A stretch of DNA of 32,907 bases from Streptosporangiales bacterium (lineage in GTDB: Bacteria; Actinomycetota; Actinomycetes; Streptosporangiales; Streptosporangiaceae), in NCBI GenBank assembly GCA_009784565.1, contig WRBL01000030.1, forward strand, positions 1 to 32,907, in the 5' to 3' direction. Positions 8,851 through 17,978 of this stretch are shown here, in pieces. Made by a program: the position numbers and the translations under genes. The notes below the pieces were generated by a model. The model was given only the letters and a program-made list of their open reading frames with translations. It was not told the DNA's origin and ran no database searches. The number at the start of each line of letters is the position of its first letter. Position 1 is the first letter of the stretch.

Positions 8851-10208
8851 TACATGCCGGCGATGAGTTTTTCCACGCGCTCGTCGACGGAGCGGAAGGG
8901 GTCCTTGCACAGGACGGTGCGCTGGGCCTGGTCGTTCAGCTTCAGGTGCACCCAGTCGACGGTGAAGTCGCGGCGCTTCTCCTGCGCCCGCCGGATGAAC
9001 TCGCCCCGCAGCTTGGCGCGGGTCGTCTGGGGCGGGACGGACTTGGCCTGGAAGATGTCGATGTCGCGGACGACCCGGTCGACGGCGTCGTTGCGCTGCA
9101 GCAGGTAGTACAGGCCGCGGGCCCGGTGCACGTCGTGGTAGGCCAGGTCCAGCTGCGCGATGCGCGGGGACGACAGCGGCAGGTCGTGCTTGGCCCGGTA
9201 CCGCTCGATCAGCTGGTACTTCGTCACCCAGTCGATCTCCCGGGAGATCTTGTCCAGGTCGCCGGTCTCGATGGCCACCAGCGACCGCTCCCACAGGTCC
9301 AGGACCCGCTTGCTCACCGGGTCCAGGCCGTGAGTGTCGGTGAAGTCCTTGGCCCGGTTCAGGTACTCGTACTGGATCTCCAGCGCGCTCATCTCGCGCC
9401 CGTTGGCCAGCCGGACCCGCGAGCGGCCGGTCATGTCGTGCGACACCTCGCGGATCGCCCGGATCGGGTTGTCCAGGGTCATGTCCCGCAGCACGACTCC
9501 GGCTTCCACCATGCGCAGCACCAGGTCGGTGGCCCCGACCTTCAGCAGCATGGTGGTCTCGCTCATGTTGGAGTCGCCGACGATGACGTGCAGGCGCCGG
9601 AACCGCTCGGCGTCGGCGTGCGGCTCGTCACGGGTGTTGATTATCGGCCGGGAACGGGTCGTCGCGGACGACACGCCCTCCCAGATGTGCTCGGCCCGCT
9701 GGGACACGCAGTACACGGCCCCGCGCGGGGTCTGCAGCACCTTCCCGGCCCCGCAGATGATCTGCCGGGTCACCAGGAACGGGATCAGGATGTCGGCCAG
9801 GCGGCCGAACTCGCCGTGCCGCCCGACCAGGTAGTTCTCGTGGCAGCCGTAGGAGTTTCCCGCCGAGTCGGTGTTGTTCTTGAACAGGTAGATGTCCCCG
9901 GCGATGCCCTCCTCGCGCAGCCGCCGGTCGGCGTCGACGAGCAGCCCCTCGAGGATCCGCTCCCCCGCCTTGTCGTGGGAGACCAGGTCCACCACGCTGT
10001 CGCATTCGGGAGTGGCGTACTCGGGGTGACTCCCCACGTCCAGGTACAGGCGGGCTCCGTTGGACAGGAACACGTTGCTGCTCCGGCCCCAGGACACCAC
10101 GCGGCGGAAGAGGTAGCGGGCCACTTCATCAGGCGACAGCCGCCGCTGTCCCCGGAAGGTACAAGTAACGCCGTACTCGTTCTCAAGCCCGAAGATTCGC
10201 CGGTCCAC
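8850..10208 (-). CDS. pafA: Pup--protein ligase PafA
   Basis: [71 protein letters not shown]...[28 protein letters not shown]; unmistakable PafA. GTG start. Confidence 0.98.
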   Translation of the reverse strand: MDRRIFGLENEYGVTCTFRGQRRLSPDEVARYLFRRVVSWGRSSNVFLSNGARLYLDVGSHPEYATPECDSVVDLVSHDKAGERILEGLLVDADRRLREEGIAGDIYLFKNNTDSAGNSYGCHENYLVGRHGEFGRLADILIPFLVTRQIICGAGKVLQTPRGAVYCVSQRAEHIWEGVSSATTRSRPIINTRDEPHADAERFRRLHVIVGDSNMSETTMLLKVGATDLVLRMVEAGVVLRDMTLDNPIRAIREVSHDMTGRSRVRLANGREMSALEIQYEYLNRAKDFTDTHGLDPVSKRVLDLWERSLVAIETGDLDKISREIDWVTKYQLIERYRAKHDLPLSSPRIAQLDLAYHDVHRARGLYYLLQRNDAVDRVVRDIDIFQAKSVPPQTTRAKLRGEFIRRAQEKRRDFTVDWVHLKLNDQAQRTVLCKDPFRSVDERVEKLIAGM

Positions 10209-10214
10209 AGCAAC

Positions 10215-10220
10215 AGGCTA
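10215..10220 (-). promoter_or_regulatory. Candidate -10 element (TAGCCT) six nt upstream of the pafA GTG; probable leaderless transcript
   Basis: Minus strand TAGCCT-GTTGCT-GTG GAC CGG (10220 to 10203); same spacing as the DUF3866 start; no Shine-Dalgarno visible. Confidence 0.45.
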
Positions 10221-10268
10221 CGTGGCCGCCGTCCGGAAGGTAACCACCGCGCCCCGTTAATCGGCTAT

Positions 10269-11882
10269 TCACTTCAGGTCGGCGAGCAGGTTCTTGTGCC
10301 ACCGCAGAATCGTGTAGAGGCCGACGTGGTAGACGCGGGCGGGCTTCCCGAAGGTGGCCCGGACGATGCCGGCATCGTGGAACCCGGGGTATCCGGGGCC
10401 GGGCGTATAGCCGGGCACTCGCGGCCCCAGCACCACGAAGTCGGCGTAGGACGCCGCCGGGTCGTACCACCGGCCGTCGACGTTGGAATGATCCGGCACC
10501 AGGCGGCCGTCATCGCCGCCGATGAGCGAGCGCACCCGGGCCCGCCCCCCGCTGGTGAGCGTCACGATGTTGGACTGCCAGTAGCCCGACAGCCCGCTTC
10601 CGCCCATCGGGTGCCGGGCCAGCCAGGCGGTCAGGGCCGCGTTCTGCGGCGGCGCCGGGGGGACGGTCAGCTCCAGGCCCAGGCCCGCCGCGTACCCCGC
10701 CAGGACCAGGCCCAGCACCGGAACGGCGACCCGGCGGCCCGCGGGACGCGCGGACAGGGCTCCCGGGAGCCGGCGGCCCGCGAGCGCGGCGGCGAACGGC
10801 AGCACCGGCGCCATCTCCCGGGCGTCGGCCAGCACGACCGCGTGCGTGCCTGCCAGGTAGGCGGCGACGTTGACGACGATGCCCGCGAGCAGCACCTGCG
10901 GCACCAGCGACTCGCCGCGGAAGAACCGCCACGCGGTGACGGCGATCCCGGCCGCGGCGAGGGCCACCCCGGCCAGGTGCAGCGCCGTGAACCAGTCCTG
11001 GGCTCCGGCGGGCACGTGCGGCAGCCACGCCCCGCCCAGCAGCAGGAATCCCTGGCCCACCACCGGCAGGTTGTGGCCGACGATGGTGCCCAGCGGGGAC
11101 AGGCCGGTGTTCAGCGGCCTCGTGCCGTATCCGCCGAGGGCCCCGATGACCCGTGGCACCGCCATCCCCACGGCCCCGGCCGCGACCGCGCCGGCCCCGA
11201 GCCAGGCCTCGAACCGCGAGCGTTCCCGGATCAGCCGGAAGGCGCACACCGCGGCTACCGGGACGACGCCGGCCACGAGCACCAGCTCGTCGCCGATCAC
11301 CGCCCAGGCCAGCACCAGCGACGCGGCCGCCGCCGGCCACCAGCGGCGCGGGCACCGGTCCAGGATGAGGAAGGCGGCCAGGAGCGGCGCCGACGACCCG
11401 GTGTGGTCCGGCGACAGGAGAAGCGTGTTCGTCCCCCCGCCCAGCTGCGGCGCCAGCATGATCCCGGCCGCCATGAGCATGCGGAACGCGGCCTGGCGGC
11501 CGGTGGCCCGCCCCCTGGCCACCGCCGCGGCCAGCAGCACGACGAGGGTGTAGCTGACCGCGGCGGCGACGTGCACGACGTCGGCGCCCAGGCCCCGCGC
11601 CATTTCCGCCAGGGCGTACTCGGGAAGTTCCGTGGTGTAGAAGGACACGTCGGTAAGCGACCAGCCGTGGAGCAGCAGGTTGCCGTGGAGCAGGTCCCAG
11701 GCCTGCAGGGCCTGCGAGGCCCCGTCGGAGTTGACCGGCATGGTCCGGCCGAGCCGCAGGTAGACGGCGAAGCCGGCGAGGGCGGCGATCACCCACCCGG
11801 CGGCGGACAGCCAGCGACGCGGGCGGCGGACAGCCTCGCTGTCCGCCGCCCGGAAATCCTCAGCGGTCACGCCCGGCAGCAT
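10269..11882 (-). CDS. Polytopic membrane protein, putative GT-C-type glycosyltransferase (paralogue 3)
   Basis: MLPGVTAEDFRAADSEAVRRPRRWLSAAGWVIAALAGFAVYLRLGRTMPVNSDGASQALQAWDLLHGNLLLHGWSLTDVSFYTTELPEYAL...REMAPVLPFAAALAGRRL...LSGYWQSNIVTLTSGG...WYDPAASYADF. The longer track ORF (to 12554) is out-of-frame extension over the epimerase. Confidence 0.82.
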   Translation of the reverse strand: MLPGVTAEDFRAADSEAVRRPRRWLSAAGWVIAALAGFAVYLRLGRTMPVNSDGASQALQAWDLLHGNLLLHGWSLTDVSFYTTELPEYALAEMARGLGADVVHVAAAVSYTLVVLLAAAVARGRATGRQAAFRMLMAAGIMLAPQLGGGTNTLLLSPDHTGSSAPLLAAFLILDRCPRRWWPAAAASLVLAWAVIGDELVLVAGVVPVAAVCAFRLIRERSRFEAWLGAGAVAAGAVGMAVPRVIGALGGYGTRPLNTGLSPLGTIVGHNLPVVGQGFLLLGGAWLPHVPAGAQDWFTALHLAGVALAAAGIAVTAWRFFRGESLVPQVLLAGIVVNVAAYLAGTHAVVLADAREMAPVLPFAAALAGRRLPGALSARPAGRRVAVPVLGLVLAGYAAGLGLELTVPPAPPQNAALTAWLARHPMGGSGLSGYWQSNIVTLTSGGRARVRSLIGGDDGRLVPDHSNVDGRWYDPAASYADFVVLGPRVPGYTPGPGYPGFHDAGIVRATFGKPARVYHVGLYTILRWHKNLLADLK

Positions 11883-11929
11883 GGGGAGTAAGAGTACCGC
11901 TGCCGGGGAACGAAGATCCGTTCGGAAGA

Positions 11930-12955
11930 TCAGATCGTGCCGTTCTTGATGGCGTTCTCGATCCAGGGGATGACCTCGTCGAGCATCTCGTCCAGGGACG
12001 TGGTGGCCTCGAAGCCGAGGACGCGCTTGGCCTTGTCGGTGGCGGGGACGCGGCGCTGGACGTCGTACTCGAACGGCTCGTCGCTGACGACGTTGAGGGG
12101 GACGCCGGGGCCCTTGATCTTCTTCCAGATCGCCTCGGCCAGCTGCATGACCGAGGTGGACTCGGCGGTGGAGAGGTTGAAGTCCTCGTTGAGGGCGTCC
12201 TCGTGCTCCATGGCGGTGACGATGCCGCGGGCGAGGTCGCCGCCGTAGGTGTAGTGGCGGACCTGGTCGCCGGAGCCGAGGATGTGCAGCGGGTCCTGGC
12301 CCTTGACGATCTTCTGCACCAGGTCGGGGACGACGTGGCTCATGGCGAGCTTCACGTTGCCGGACAGGATCTCCTCGTCGCCCAGGGCCCGGGACTCGCC
12401 GGCGCCGACGCAGTTGAACGGGCGGACGATCGTGTAGGGAAGCTGGTACTGGTCCCAGGCGGCCTTGGCGTAGTACTCCACGGCGAGCTTCTGGAACCCG
12501 TAGGAGGACAGCGGCGGCGGGACCTCGCGCTCCTGGCCCTCGTAGGAGGGCCACTCGGTGGCGGACTCGAACACCATCGAGGAGGACATGTAGGTCATCT
12601 TCTTGAGCCTGCCGCTCTTGCGGGCCTCGATCGCGGCGTCGCAGCAGGAGGCCATGATCCGCTCGTTGGAGGCGAGCAGGTCATAGGCGTAGGTGTGGAA
12701 GTAGGAGATGCCGCCGATGAGGGCGGCGCCGGCGATGAAGTGGTCGCAGTCGGCCAGGAGCCTGGTCATCAGCTCGGTGTCCCGCGCGTCGCCCTCGACG
12801 AAGTGGTAGTCGGGGTGGCTGTCGTAGGACTTGGTCACCTTGCCGTACTTGGAGTAGTTGTCGATGCCGACTACCGCGTAGCCGCGCTTCAGCAGTTCCT
12901 CCACGACGTAGCCGCCGATGAAACCGGCCGAGCCGCTGACCAGAACCTTCTGCAT
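11930..12955 (-). CDS. NAD-dependent epimerase/dehydratase (extended SDR, nucleotide-sugar type)
   Basis: MQKVLVSGSAGFIGGYVVEELLKRGYAVVGIDNYSKYGK... (GxxGxxG), YGFQKLAVEYY (YxxxK), IVRPFNCVGAGE. Confidence 0.92.
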   Translation of the reverse strand: MQKVLVSGSAGFIGGYVVEELLKRGYAVVGIDNYSKYGKVTKSYDSHPDYHFVEGDARDTELMTRLLADCDHFIAGAALIGGISYFHTYAYDLLASNERIMASCCDAAIEARKSGRLKKMTYMSSSMVFESATEWPSYEGQEREVPPPLSSYGFQKLAVEYYAKAAWDQYQLPYTIVRPFNCVGAGESRALGDEEILSGNVKLAMSHVVPDLVQKIVKGQDPLHILGSGDQVRHYTYGGDLARGIVTAMEHEDALNEDFNLSTAESTSVMQLAEAIWKKIKGPGVPLNVVSDEPFEYDVQRRVPATDKAKRVLGFEATTSLDEMLDEVIPWIENAIKNGTI

Positions 12956-12956
12956 G

Positions 12957-13730
12957 TTAGCGGGATTCCTTCCGTATCTGTTGCCCGTGGGCCCTGATCT
13001 GCTCGGCCGTCAGTTTCGGCCCGAACGCGAACCGGTACCAGCGCAGGTAGACCGGGATCCACGCGGCGAGTTTGAAGTTCGACATTCCGGCCTGGCGGTC
13101 GAGCCAGATGGTGGGGATTTCCGCGACCGGCAGGCGCAGCCGCTTGGCCTTGGCGGTGAGCTCCAGGCCGATCTCGAACCCGTCCCGGGAGTCGATGCCG
13201 ACGCTGCGCACGAATTCGGTGCGGTACGCCTTGAACGAGTTCGTGGCGTCCCGCGTGCCGATGTTCGCCAGGATCCGCAGCGACCGTCCGGCCGTCCGGG
13301 ACAGGAACCCCTTCAGGATAGGCCCGCCGACCTGCTGGCCGCCGGGCATGTACCGGGACGCCGCCGCGACGGCCACGCCCCGCTCGACCAGCCGGGTCAG
13401 GTCATCGATCTGACGCGGGTCGTCGCAGCCGTCCGCCATGGTCACGACCACGACCGGCGCGATCGCGGAGTCGATGCCGAACCGGATCGCGTTCGCCGGG
13501 CCGCGGCCGTAGGTGTTGACCACGCAGCGGATCCTCGGTTCCTTGACGTGGTAATTCTCGACCACCGGCACGGTCGTGTCGTCGGGCATGTCCACCACGA
13601 CGAGGACCTCGCACCCCACGGTGACCGCCTCGAACAGCCGGTCCAGCACGGGGCGGATGTCCTTGCCCTCGTTGTAGGCGGGAACCACCACGGTCACCCG
13701 GGGAGAGGCCTCGGGGTCCGGCTCGTTCAT
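12957..13730 (-). CDS. Family 2 glycosyltransferase (polyprenyl/dolichol-phosphate-sugar synthase-like)
   Basis: SPRVTVVVPAYNEGKDIRPVLDRLFEAV...VVVVTMADGCDDPRQIDDLTRLVERG...SRYMPGGQQVGGP...RDATNSFKAYR; ATG overlaps the upstream stop (ATGA, 13727-13730). Confidence 0.9.
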   Translation of the reverse strand: MNEPDPEASPRVTVVVPAYNEGKDIRPVLDRLFEAVTVGCEVLVVVDMPDDTTVPVVENYHVKEPRIRCVVNTYGRGPANAIRFGIDSAIAPVVVVTMADGCDDPRQIDDLTRLVERGVAVAAASRYMPGGQQVGGPILKGFLSRTAGRSLRILANIGTRDATNSFKAYRTEFVRSVGIDSRDGFEIGLELTAKAKRLRLPVAEIPTIWLDRQAGMSNFKLAAWIPVYLRWYRFAFGPKLTAEQIRAHGQQIRKESR

Positions 13731-14947
13731 ACCCGGACTCCCCGGCCGAGGACGTTCCAGATGTCGGCGGCGGGCTTGCCCGTCTCCAGTCCCCGGTAGG
13801 CCTTGTGCGGCGCCGCGACCACCAGCAGGTCCGACTCCTCGAGGACCCGTTCCAGCGGCAGCAGGCGGTCATCGGCGCTCGCGGGCACGTACGGGTCGGT
13901 GCACAGCACCTTCCCCGCCTTGAACGCGAGGATCCGCTTCAGCTTGTAGCTCAGGCTGGAGCGGATGTCGTCGGACTCGCCCTTGAACGCCATCCCCAGG
14001 ATCCCGACCGTCAGGCTCCCCAGGTCGAACCGCTGCTCCAGCCGCGACACCAGGTACAGCGGCAGGCCCTCGTTGATCGTCATCGCGGTGTGGCCAAGCG
14101 CGAAGTTGTTGTTGTTGAACGCCGCCAGCTGCATCGTGTCCTTGAACAGGCACGGCCCCGCCGCCAGCCCCGCCCCCGGCATGTCGGCCGCCCGCGGGTA
14201 GTCCTGGGAGAGCCCCTGGCGGATCCGCTCGAAGTCCAGGCCCCGGTCGTTGGCCATCATGTAGAACTGGTTCGCCGCGGCGAACTTGATGTACCGCCAC
14301 ACGTTCGTGAACAGCTTGGCCAGCTCCGCCTCCTCCGGCGCCATCGGCACGATCGCGTCGGTCAGCCGCCCGAACAGCCTCCCCGCCCGGTCCAGGCCCT
14401 CATCGGTGCGGGCGGACACGATCTGCGGCAGCTCGAAAAGCTCGGTCATCGCCTTGCCCTCGGCGATCCGCTCCGGGCAGAACGCTACCTCCACGTCCGC
14501 GCCCAGGCCCGCGATCATCTTCTCCACCAGCGCGGTGACGCCCGGGAACACGGTCGAGCGCAGCACCAGCAGCTGCCCGTCCCGGAAGAACTCCGAGCAC
14601 GCTCCCAGGGCCTTCGGGATCGCCTCCGGGTTCGGGTTCAGGTGCTCGTCCACCGGCGTGCCGATCACCACCACCACGTGCTCGGCCCCGGCCACGATCG
14701 ACGGGTCGGCCGACGCGCGCAGCCGCCCCTCCGCCACAACACGCTCGGTGACCTCCGCGGCCCCCGGCTCGTCGAACGGCATCCGGCCCGCGTTCACCGT
14801 GGCCACCGCCGACTCGCTCACATCGTAAATCCCGACATCAAGACCGCGATCGGCGAACGCGACCGCCAAGGGCAGGCCGACGTGCCCGCACCCCCCGATC
14901 ACCACGACATCCCTCTCGAACTGGCCGCGCCCAGGCGCATCCGCCAT
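13727..14947 (-). CDS. Nucleotide-sugar dehydrogenase (UDP-glucose/UDP-ManNAc dehydrogenase family)
   Basis: DVVVIGGCGHVGLPLAVAFADRGLDVGIYDVSESAVATVNAGRMPFDEPGA...GTPVDEHLNPNPEAI...AGPCLFKDTMQLA; RBS GGAGGT upstream of ATG. Confidence 0.93.
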   Translation of the reverse strand: MADAPGRGQFERDVVVIGGCGHVGLPLAVAFADRGLDVGIYDVSESAVATVNAGRMPFDEPGAAEVTERVVAEGRLRASADPSIVAGAEHVVVVIGTPVDEHLNPNPEAIPKALGACSEFFRDGQLLVLRSTVFPGVTALVEKMIAGLGADVEVAFCPERIAEGKAMTELFELPQIVSARTDEGLDRAGRLFGRLTDAIVPMAPEEAELAKLFTNVWRYIKFAAANQFYMMANDRGLDFERIRQGLSQDYPRAADMPGAGLAAGPCLFKDTMQLAAFNNNNFALGHTAMTINEGLPLYLVSRLEQRFDLGSLTVGILGMAFKGESDDIRSSLSYKLKRILAFKAGKVLCTDPYVPASADDRLLPLERVLEESDLLVVAAPHKAYRGLETGKPAADIWNVLGRGVRV

Positions 14948-15214
14948 CGGTGATACCTCCGCATTCCGCGCTGTACGTTCAGGATCTGGTCGAGGTTCGG
15001 GGCCTCACCCTATCGGTCACTGACGGCTACCGCAGAACCCGCGGCCTGCGGAGTCCGCGCGCCCGCGGCCGACTCGGGATCATCCCGTCCCCCAAACGTA
15101 GACGCCTCAGCGAAGGCCGCCGAGTGCCTGGAAGAGAAATTAACGTTCTGCCCGCTTATCAGCGGATCCTGAGAGGACGCGGCGCTGGCCTGCGGGGCGC
15201 TGACCCGGGAGACC

Positions 15215-15322
15215 GTGATAGTCGCGGTGGGCGTGATCGCCGTGGTCCGCCTGGTCTCGGTGGCGCGCGGCCGGGAGCGTCCCGGGCGCGAGGACCTGGC
15301 GTGGGCCGTGAGGTCTACCTGA
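15215..15322 (+). CDS. Possible 35-aa single-pass membrane microprotein
   Basis: GTG start with GGGAG four nt upstream: MIVAVGVIAVVRLVSVARGRERPGREDLAWAVRST; stop TGA 15320-15322 overlaps the next ATG. Confidence 0.3.
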   Translation: MIVAVGVIAVVRLVSVARGRERPGREDLAWAVRST

Positions 15323-15471
15323 TGGCGGTCGTCATCCTGCTGTCGCGCCCGCCCGCGCCCGTGCCCGCCGGGCGTCCGGGCGCCCGGCGGGCCTGGGTCC
15401 TGCCGGCGCTGGCGGCGGTGGTCGCCGTCGCCGTCGCGTGGGAGGTGCGGCGGCGCCTGACGCTCGCGTAG
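15322..15471 (+). CDS. Possible 49-aa small membrane protein, translationally coupled
   Basis: TGATG overlap; MAVVILLSRPPAPVPAGRPGARRAWVLPALAAVVAVAVAWEVRRRLTLA; two hydrophobic segments. Confidence 0.3.
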   Translation: MAVVILLSRPPAPVPAGRPGARRAWVLPALAAVVAVAVAWEVRRRLTLA

Positions 15472-15486
15472 CCGCCAGGCCGCCCG

Positions 15487-16959
15487 CTACCAGTCGGTGG
15501 CGATGTACTTGGTCTCGGTGTACTCCAGCAGTCCCTCTCCCGCGCCCTCGCGGCCGAGGCCGGACTGCTTGACTCCGCCGAACGGCGCCGCCGGGTCCGA
15601 GACCAGGCCCCGGTTCAGGCCGACCATGCCCGCCTCCAGGGCCTCGCTGACCCGCAGCCCGCGGGCCAGGTCGCGCGTGTATACGTAGGAGACCAGCCCG
15701 TACTCGGTGTCGTTCGCCCAGCGGATCGCGTCGGCCTCGTCGGTGAACCGCACGACCGGCGCCACCGGCCCGAAGATCTCCGCGTCCAGGATCCCGGCGT
15801 CCGAGGGCACCGCGTCGATCAGGGTCGCGTCGTAGAAGTAGCCCTTCCGGTCCGGCGCCTGGCCGCCGAGGACGATCTTGCCGCCGCCGTTCCCGGTCGC
15901 GTCGGCGACCAGCCCGGACACCTTGTCCAGCGTGGCCTGGTTGACCAGCGGCCCGAGGTCGGTGCCCTCCTCCAGGCCGGGGCCGACCCGGAGGGCCCGC
16001 AGCCGGGCCGCGAACTCGCTGGTGAACTCGTCGGCCACCGCCTCGTGGACGTAGAAGCGGTTCGCGGCGGTGCAGGCCTCCCCGCCGTTGCGCATCTTCG
16101 CCAGCATCGCGCCCTCGACCGCGGCGGGAATGTCGGCGTCTTCGAAGATCACGAACGGGGCGTTGCCGCCGAGTTCCATCGAGCAGTTGATCACCGAGTC
16201 GGCGGCCTGGCGGAGCAGGATCCGGCCGACCTGCGTGGACCCGGTGAACGAGAGCTTGCGCACCCGGTCGTCGGCCATCATGGCCGCGACCACGCCGGCC
16301 GCGCCCTCGCGCCGGGTGGCCACCACGTTGACCACGCCCCGGGGCACGCCCGCCTCTTCCAGCAGGGCGGCCATCGCGAAGGCGGTGAGCGGCGTGTCCT
16401 CGGCGGGCTTGAGCACGACGCTGCAGCCCGCCGCGAGCGCCGGGGCGATCTTCCGGGTGGCCATCGCGGCCGGGAAGTTCCACGGGGTGATCAGCAGGGA
16501 CACGCCGATCGGCTGGCGGAGGGTGAGGATCCGGTTGGCGCCGGACGGCGCGCGCATCAGGGTGCCCTCGATACGGACCGCTTCCTCGGCGTACCAGCGG
16601 AAGAACTCCGCGGCGTAGGCCGCCTCGGCGCGGGCGTCGCGCAGCGACTTGCCGTTCTCGGCCGCCATCAGCCGGGCGAACTGCTCCGACCGCTGCGTCA
16701 TCAGCTCGAACGCCGTGCGCAGGATCTCCGCCCGCTGCCGCGGGGCGGTGGCCGCCCAGCCCGGCAGCGCGTCGTGGGCCGCGGCGACCGCGTCGATGGC
16801 GTCGGCGGCGGAGGCGTCCGCGACCTCGGCCAGGCTCTCCTCGGTCGCCGGGTCGAGAACCGGGAACGTCGCTCCGCCGCGGCCGCGTCCCCACTGGCCC
16901 CCGACGTACAGCCCGGTCGGAACGTCAAGTCCGGTAAGCGAGGTCAGATCTGCCGTCAT
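15487..16959 (-). CDS. gabD: NAD(P)-dependent aldehyde dehydrogenase, succinate-semialdehyde dehydrogenase-like
   Basis: ITPWNFPAAMATRKIAPALAAGCSVVLKPAEDTPL, MELGGNAPFVIFEDAD, catalytic GGEACTAANRFYV, AVEGAMLAKMRN. Confidence 0.88.
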   Translation of the reverse strand: MTADLTSLTGLDVPTGLYVGGQWGRGRGGATFPVLDPATEESLAEVADASAADAIDAVAAAHDALPGWAATAPRQRAEILRTAFELMTQRSEQFARLMAAENGKSLRDARAEAAYAAEFFRWYAEEAVRIEGTLMRAPSGANRILTLRQPIGVSLLITPWNFPAAMATRKIAPALAAGCSVVLKPAEDTPLTAFAMAALLEEAGVPRGVVNVVATRREGAAGVVAAMMADDRVRKLSFTGSTQVGRILLRQAADSVINCSMELGGNAPFVIFEDADIPAAVEGAMLAKMRNGGEACTAANRFYVHEAVADEFTSEFAARLRALRVGPGLEEGTDLGPLVNQATLDKVSGLVADATGNGGGKIVLGGQAPDRKGYFYDATLIDAVPSDAGILDAEIFGPVAPVVRFTDEADAIRWANDTEYGLVSYVYTRDLARGLRVSEALEAGMVGLNRGLVSDPAAPFGGVKQSGLGREGAGEGLLEYTETKYIATDW

Positions 16960-17071
16960 TCACTTCTCCATACTCGAGGTGTCACCAGAAGCCTATGACG
17001 CGCTTCCCCGCGCCGTTCATCCGGTAAAGCCGCACGGGAGCGAACCTATTCCAGGTAAATAGTCGACTTCC

Positions 17072-17956
17072 CTACAGCGGGAACTTCACGCCGGTGAGGT
17101 CCTCGGAGACCGACCACAGGCGGCGGGCGGTTTCCGCGTTCCGGGCGGCCGCGGTGCGGCTGGCCAGCTTGGGAGCGCCGCGCAGTTCATACGCCGGGCC
17201 GGCGAAGCTGTTGCCCGGGATGCCGGCCACCGCCGCGTACAGCGTGGGCAGCGCGCCGGACGCCGCGTCCTGCGCGAGCAGCGGGTTGCCGATCCGGGTC
17301 ATGAGGAAGTCCAGCGCCCGGCTGCCCGCGTGGGACTGCAGGTTGGTCGACGCGTATCCCGGGTGGGCGGCGTTGGACAGCACGCGGGACCCGGCGGCCG
17401 ACAGGCGCCGCTGCAGTTCCGCGGTGAACAGCAGGTTCGCGAGCTTGGACGCCCCGTAGGCCCGCCAGGCGGAGTAGCGCCTGCGCTCCCACTGCAGGTC
17501 GGCGAAGTCGATGCGGCCCATCTGGTGCATGGCGGACGACAGCGTCACCACCCGGCCGGTGACCCGCTCCAGCAGCAGGTTCGTCAGCGCGAAATGCCCC
17601 AGGTGGTTGACTCCGAACTGGGACTCGAAGCCCTCGGCCGTCCGGCCCAGCGGCGGCACCATCACGCCCGCGTTGTTGATCAGCAGGTGGATCTCGCCGT
17701 CCCAGCCGTCGGCGAACGAGCGCACCGAGTCCAGGCTCGCCAGGTCGATTTCGCGGACCTCGGTCTCCCCGGGCATGGCGGCGGCGGCCGCCTTGCCCTT
17801 GCCGGGATCGCGCACCGCGAGGACCACGCGGGCCCCGGCGGCCGCCAGCGCGGTAGCCGTCGCCTCGCCCAGGCCGCTGTTCGCGCCGGTCACGATGGCC
17901 GTCTTGCCAGTCAGATCGGGAATGTCAGCATTCGTAAAGGAAGTCACCCGAGCCAA
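17072..17956 (-). CDS. Short-chain dehydrogenase/reductase
   Basis: [60 protein letters not shown]. Confidence 0.92.
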   Translation of the reverse strand: MARVTSFTNADIPDLTGKTAIVTGANSGLGEATATALAAAGARVVLAVRDPGKGKAAAAAMPGETEVREIDLASLDSVRSFADGWDGEIHLLINNAGVMVPPLGRTAEGFESQFGVNHLGHFALTNLLLERVTGRVVTLSSAMHQMGRIDFADLQWERRRYSAWRAYGASKLANLLFTAELQRRLSAAGSRVLSNAAHPGYASTNLQSHAGSRALDFLMTRIGNPLLAQDAASGALPTLYAAVAGIPGNSFAGPAYELRGAPKLASRTAAARNAETARRLWSVSEDLTGVKFPL

Positions 17957-17978
17957 AATAAACGACCGCCGGGGAGGA

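Noticed and set aside
8851-11891. The 3' two-thirds of the 1523-aa ORF as genuine protein
   Set aside because: Antisense to pafA and paralogue 3 with Gln/Val/Asp/His-rich noise composition; kept only as evidence for a missing stop.
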